Assembly (NCBI GenBank): GCA_027604005.1 | Contig: JADGJT010000028.1 | Span: 1 to 64,000 of the forward strand | DNA: 64,000 nt | From: Dinochytrium kinnereticum | Lineage: Eukaryota > Chytridiomycota > Chytridiomycetes > Chytridiales > Chytridiaceae | Direction: 5' to 3' | Part shown: positions 58,550-64,000 of the stretch, in pieces | Layout: every line of letters begins with the position of its first letter | Numbering within the stretch: the stretch's first letter is position 1 | Translations under genes and position numbers: made by a program | The notes under the pieces: model-generated | Database searches by the model: none | What the model was told of the DNA's origin: nothing | What the model saw: only the letters and a program-made list of their open reading frames with translations

Positions 58550-61500
58550 TCAACTTTTGGAATCTTCACCGAGTGACAACGGCGACGGGGGAAGCGCAAA
58601 GCCTTGTTGTCCCATGATGCCCTTCCCTGATCCCGCCAAATATCCTGTCACCAACGCTGCCTCCATCGCCGAAGCCCGGGTAGCCCTGTGGTGCATAACA
58701 CGCCCCCGCAACGGCCCTTCCCTTCCGAAGCCATTAGAATCAGTCGATTGATCCAAGGTAGGAGACCCCTGCATCAACATTGTATCAAGGTCAAGCGAGG
58801 AAGGCTTATTTGACACATTCCCTTCGATGTTTTTCGCACTGGCAGAGGATTTCTTAACTGTCGGCTTTCGAGAGGCACCATTATTCTCGTCTTTCACTCT
58901 CAGAGAAGGGCACGTCTGGAGGTGATTTGTCAATGCGGCCATTTCTTTGATAACAGACTTGCAGGCACCACAAGTCAGGGGCAGCTTTGAACCATGGACC
59001 TAATTTCACAATAAAAATACAGTCATGCCATGTAAGAAAGACAATTGCGAGATGTATGGCAAGATAAATATCGAGGCCAGCAAGACTTACAGTTCTAATA
59101 TGCCTTAGAAGATCATGCTTCCTAGCAAAGGATACTTTACAAAAAATGCACTTATGCGGTCGTTCATCTATAAAGTTTAAAAAATTAGATCTCAAGCCTA
59201 TAGAAGAGTAACAAAACCAATGTGAAAGACCATCCAATCTAAAGAAAGAACCCCACCAGAATGAGAGACTAAATGAGTTTTCAGACTATACGGCCTCGAG
59301 AAAGTTTTCCCACACCCCGCAATATTGCAAACGTAAGTCCTTCCACTGCCTCCACCCGACTCCTCTTCCAACACCGGGGACCCAGGCGCAGAAGAAAGCG
59401 AAGGCGTAATACTCTTCAGGCCTCTTCCAAAGTCTCCACCAGTATCCATCCCAGCAGCACTATTTACGGACACCGTCGATGACCTTCGAGATATGGCCGC
59501 TATCTTCTCCGTCTCAGAAACAAGCGGGCTGGCGCGAGGATGCATTCGCTTCCTGCAAGCAGGAGGGGTGATGGGAGTTAGGGGGCTTGCCTCCATCGCA
59601 GCAACATCAAGGCTAGCTCCATAGCGCTTAGATGTATCTGAAGCAGCAGCAGTGGCGGTTGTAGCAAGAGGAGGTGGTGCGGAAAAGATACCTCCGGCCG
59701 CATAGAACGCGGGGATGGCTCGAGGGCATGCCCGAAGCTTAGAGCCTGATCGGACTGGCCCAGTAGCACGCACTTCAAAGCGCTGCTTATCCTGCGGCAT
59801 CTTTGAATTCCTCTCTAGGGCATTAAAAGCAGCCACGCTATCCAATTCCTCCGCCTTAACTCCCGATCCACTGGTAGAAGCGCCACCCCGCGTTGTGGGT
59901 GAAGCATCAACCCCGGGTGATGAAACGGCTGACGTCAGAGGAGAGGGTAGGGATCCCGATACATCTCCATTTGATGCGTCAGAACCCATCGAAACACGAC
60001 GCGGCATCTGCCAGCTTGCCTTCTTAGCCAATTGCAGTGTAGCGTCCACAGATGCCGGGGTTGGATATCCAGTTGAGAATCTATTTTGCTGCTGCTGACC
60101 CCCACCGCCCCACATAGGACTATGAGCGCCGGCGCCACTTGCCCAAAACGGATGTGGGAGAACGGGAGAAGGTGAGGTGACAGAGGATGCAATTACATTC
60201 TTGCGATCTTCCACAGAAGCAGTGTGATCCGAAATATGTGATGGGTCAATTGTCCCGTGCGCTCCAGGATATCTCCCCCCGAAACTCGGTGATGTTGCAC
60301 CGCCATAACCAAAAGGTGGGAAAAAGGGCGATGTTGGAGATCCATCACCGCCAAATAATGGAGAGCCCTCCCCGGAGGCTGCAGCTGCGGCTGCTGCCGC
60401 CATCCAGGCATACGCTTGCTGATGATGAAAGAAAGCCTCCTGAGGAGTCAACATGCCAGATGCTATTGAGCCAGGACCCCCAGTACCAAATGCCATAACC
60501 GCGGCAGCCGATGGATGGTAAGGATAGGCATCCATAGGCGTCTGTGGCTGCTTTCGTCTCGCATCTGAGTTTGGGGTAGGGTGCGCATCGAAAAAGTGGG
60601 GGGATGAAGGGGCAGAAAAGCCCTTTCCTGCATCAATGTGGACGACGCGGCCCGGCCTCCGCGATGGGTAAGGTGATAAGAAAGGTAAAGGTGAGACTTC
60701 CAAGTCCTTCATCTCGTCCATGTTCTCAATAGCCTCCCTATTCTCTCCCTCCTTATCTCCCGACTCTTTATCTTTACGTTGGTCGGCTCCCTCACAAAGC
60801 CTTTTCTGATTCGTATCAGGGGCCATATCCTCAACCACATCGTTTTGTTCCTTTCCCGCCTTTACGGCAAAAGTTGGCGACGCGAGAGGTGACGGAGCGA
60901 AACTAGCATGCTGATTACTTCGTTGCCTTAACGGGGTGGGCATCTGTAATGGGCTTATGTGCTGGGGAGGTGACCGTAACATCTGCTGTTGCGAAAAGTT
61001 GTGTAAGGAAATCTGCTTACGCGGAACGCGTTGCACGGCCTGTCGATGGGCTGAATGAGCTGGGGGGTACATCCGACCGGCGCGAAGTGTTTGACGACCA
61101 CCTCGGAAAACACCAATGGGGTCCACTCCGTTTCCAGAAAAGGCCGCGTGGTTGGCGGCGGCAATCCACATAGCGTCTTCAGGGGCGAGCGACATGGTCG
61201 CGCTAGCCATCGAATCAGCAACGCTTGCACGCGAATAATCCATGGCTTCTTCAAGAAGATTAGCGGTCGTCATACTCTGCTTTTCGGAAAGGCATGAAGA
61301 CGCAGTGTCGGAGCCAAACATCAACGAGGACCCACTATTTAAGAGTTCAGGTTCCAATTGTTGCTTCCCAAACTGATGTGGCGAAGCATCCTCCACAGCT
61401 TCTGAGCCCCAAACTGAGTTTGCATCTTGCAGCTGGGAAAGGAAGGGTGGGATCCCTCCTCCGGTCATTCCCTCATTAGGATCCCGCGGAAGCGAAGCTG

Positions 61501-63830
61501 ACGGCGGCGTCAAGACGTTCTGTCCGATGGTGGTTGGAACCGAAGTATCATCTGGGCTTCCAAGCTCAGAATCGAAGTTACCAGAGGACGTTGGTACTAC
61601 TGTTGTTGCGGATGTGAAAAACTCTGAGGGTCGAGAAGTCGAAAGTACATGCTGAGCCGCTTCACTATCATCCAGCGGAGCAGATTCCAACGCACCAAGT
61701 AGAGACCTTAGAGCCAGGTTCCTGCGAGCCATAAGTGCCAAATGCGCATCTTCCTGTAATGCCGACGAACTCTTTGTCCTCTGCCAGGACCCCTCAGACA
61801 TCAGAAGAAGCTGATCAATAGGCCCTAGCGCAGCCGCAGCAATCTTCGCCCTCGCGATGGCTTCATCCTCGTCGTCGTTGACATCAACAGAGCATCCGTC
61901 CGCAGTCCGCTGCCCAATCAAATCGTCTACCTGAGTATCTGCCGTCGGATAGGTAGCAGATAGGGCCACACGTCGTACAGGATCTCTGTAAGCCCGTGTT
62001 ACTGGCGCGTCGTTGTCTTTTTTCCCATCTTCTAACAGTGGTGTAGGTGCGTTCTCACCGTCCAGCGTGCTCACGCTCGCGCCAGCTTGAGGCTGGCTGC
62101 CCACGACGTTCCGCTCTTCATCGCTAGGATGTAGGTCCGCTTCCCCTCCTCTGTTCTTCCCGTCACCGACGGCTCCTGCCGATTCATCACGCCCATTATG
62201 CAACGGCAAGTGCTTCTCAGAATCAGATCCTTCATGATCATGTTGATTCGTCCCTGCATCAGAAAAGCCATTTTGAGCCTTTCCAACCCCTAGGCCCGTC
62301 GAGGCAGTTCCAGAAGCGGCATCAAGAAGAGCTTTAATCAGCGACGACGACGACGAGGAAGACGACGAAGCCTGCGCCATGCCATCCTTAGCAAGACCAC
62401 AGCTTGTGCTTCCACTAGCAGCAGTGGCCGGCGTAGAGTGATTCGTTAGTGTCGGAGATGAGGCTGAGGACGCCGTGGCAGTAGAATCCTGCTGTGACTG
62501 CGATGATTCCACTGACGTGGGGGACTCTTGCCTCGGACAAGGTGATGGAGAACCATGGAAGGCAGATGAGGAGGTATTTGAAGACCGTCTATTTCCCGCC
62601 GACGGCGGAGGCACCTGCACTGTGGATAACGGTGGGAATGCCGAGGATGGGAGATATGGATGGTGGTGGTTATAAAAATGCTGAGATGGGGGAATAGGTG
62701 GAAAGAATGACGGCGGTCCAGCCCGGCCAAAGGCCGCCGCGACCATGTGTGAGGTGTACATCGGGGACGAGGGGGACGGAGAAAGATAGGGCGGGCCATA
62801 TGGCCTCATCCATGGGTTAAAAGCCGTAAGGTGACCGTAATCCGGGTGGCCATACCCAGACCCTGCCATGGAAGGATGGAGAGCAACGTGCGGAGGAGCG
62901 TGTCCAGCTCCACCTCCACCTACCCCGTTCCCAGCATAAACTACAGCATGCGCTGCCCGCATATGGGCGGCGGCAGCGGCAGCTTGCTGAGATTGGGCTA
63001 AATGAAGCCTGGCCATGCTTGAGGTCGAGAGTGGGGATGGATGCTGCGTGCGCGAAGTAAGCCGGGATTTGGGACGAGTTGGGGACGAAGGATGAAGAGA
63101 AGATGTGGTGGAAGAAGGAGCTGACGCTGGATGTAGCGGAGGTGGGCCTGACGATGGGGGTACAGTGATAGAATCGTCACTGGGGCGGCTGGAGGTTTGT
63201 GGATTAGATGCGGTAATGGTGGTTGTTGTGGTGGATGGAGATGTGAGTGCACTTGAAGCACTCGTTGGCGGATGATTCCCCCAGGTTCGCATGCCAAGTC
63301 TCTCAAGAGCATGATTTCGCCGGCCCTGACGCAAATTCATCCTGGCCGATGGCTCGGGGGAGCCCGCATCTGCACTAGCCTGATTTCCAGCCTCCTGCAT
63401 CGCGCCATCTTTGTCGTCAAAGTGAAGTTCTGAGGCCTGTCGGATGTGCTGCATTTGAGATCCGTGGGTGGAACCCTCATTGGAGATGGCTCGCGGTATC
63501 GAGTCCTCTTGCAGCCCCTGCATCATCATTGCTCCCTCACCGATTGAAAATGGATTTGTGCTGCCTTGCATGAGTTGGAGAAAGCTTGCAGCTGATGACG
63601 GCTCCACATCCTCACTCTGGATGGCATGGACAACAAAAGTCATTAGTGAGCAATCAAGGAAACAGGCCATCAAATGCAAGCGTACGCACGTCTTTCTCAT
63701 CTCCAGGGTAACCCTCGCCGTCACCAAAGCCCTCCTTGTGCAGGTGCTCAGGGTCGGACGATGTGGTGGCAGCGGCGAGTGGAGAGTCAAACACCGATGC
63801 TGCAGCAGCTGCAGCAGCTGCGCAGCTCAT
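58550..63830 (-). CDS. Very long C2H2 transcription factor with Crz1-like fingers
   Basis: Minus-strand exons 63830-63690, 63616-59257, 59167-59091 and 58999-58550 give 1675 residues. About 1450 residues are disordered: runs of Ala, Ser, Gln and His, Pro-rich patches and many SP/TP sites. Fingers follow: C1477-x4-C1482-x12-H1495-x3-H1499 (KTFSRPYSLKTHLVSH), C1507-x2-C1510-x12-H1523-x4-H1528 (KVSFARKHDLLRH) and a degenerate C1536-x2-C1539-x12-H1552-x3-C1556. The linker DERPHKC and the finger 1-2 pair resemble the DNA-binding region of Crz1, the calcineurin-controlled factor; a clear PxIxIT docking site was not identified. The tail after the fingers is Ser-rich. The first ATG used is at 63830, but the frame stays open almost to the window edge with no ATG, so an upstream first exon outside the window is possible. 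Confidence 0.75.
63801..63826. repeat. GCTGCA repeat encoding a poly-Ala run
   Basis: A short trinucleotide-like GCA/GCT repeat encodes about eight Ala residues right after the predicted start of the zinc-finger gene. Such runs expand and shrink by slippage. Confidence 0.7.
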
Positions 63831-64000
63831 GCTGAGGCCAACAGATGCGCCGTCGTTGCGTTTGCGTGTTTTGGATGCAGTATCCAAAGGAGAGGGGAAG
63901 CAGTGCACCTCAGGCAGCAAAATCGAAGATGAAGATTTCTCTTGGGTCCCTTTTCCCTTTTTTTTTTAAATTAATATAATAACATTTATTATTAGAAATT

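Noticed and set aside
58114..58599. Hydrophobic minus-strand frame that looks like a membrane protein
   Set aside because: It is AT-rich low-complexity sequence overlapping the zinc-finger gene's end in another frame; no start context or homology.
1..64000. CRISPR arrays, insertion sequences, rRNA or tRNA genes
   Set aside because: No regularly spaced repeats, transposase frames, rRNA-like stretches or clover-leaf sequences with a GTTCRA loop were found by eye; a tRNA search tool would settle the last point.

Overview
The window is nuclear DNA from a fungus. Almost every gene is cut by short GT-AG introns of about 40 to 170 bases, the genes lie close together on both strands, and the protein families are fungal or opisthokont (Mph1/FANCM, Ctp1, Psd1, TPR/Mlp1, TRAPPC13, formin, Qcr2). 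A CFAP53 (CCDC11) ciliary protein and a cyclic-nucleotide-domain K+ channel suggest a zoosporic (flagellated, chytrid-like) fungus; that placement is an inference. Exon joins were worked out by hand and checked for reading phase; first exons are the least certain parts.

Layout: 1-809 T-rich repeat-bearing DNA; 810-2030 (-) Mit_KHE1 mitochondrial protein; 2345-11864 (+) TPR/Mlp1 nuclear-basket protein, 26 exons; 11912-13216 (-) TRAPPC13; 13658-18400 (-) FANCM/Mph1 helicase; 18450-24324 (+) formin, starting 49 bp from the helicase; 24423-25627 (+) citrate carrier; 26129-27451 (+) class I haem peroxidase; 27571-28965 (+) zinc-knuckle (SSUH2-like) membrane protein; 29199-30845 (+) complex III core protein 2; 31136-33269 (+) CFAP53; 33563-35813 (-) K+ channel; 36075-37073 (-) TXNDC9/phosducin-like; 37796-40717 (-) two-finger C2H2 protein; 40718-43814 a gene-poor 3.1 kb stretch; 43815-45639 (-) PH-domain protein; 45807-47749 (-) phosphatidylserine decarboxylase; 47920-48613 (+) small membrane protein; 48872-50005 (-) arrestin-fold protein; 50190-56094 (+) SAM-TIR-NACHT-WD40 protein; 56353-57855 (-) membrane protein; 58550-63830 (-) very long C2H2 protein with Crz1-like fingers.

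The most striking locus is 50190-56094. It predicts one 1834-residue NLR-type protein with an N-myristoylation-like start, a SAM domain (seen properly only after removing a 72-nt in-frame intron), a complete TIR domain with a candidate catalytic glutamate, a NACHT NTPase and a C-terminal WD40 array. SAM next to TIR recalls the SARM1 NADase, but here it is built into a STAND/NLR receptor, in a lineage where TIR-bearing NLRs are not a standard architecture. A second theme is motile-cell biology at 31-37 kb: CFAP53, the K+ channel and TXNDC9 (a family linked to CCT and tubulin folding) are adjacent. A third is an unusual share of AAG 3' splice sites, each with a branch-point-like motif closely upstream.
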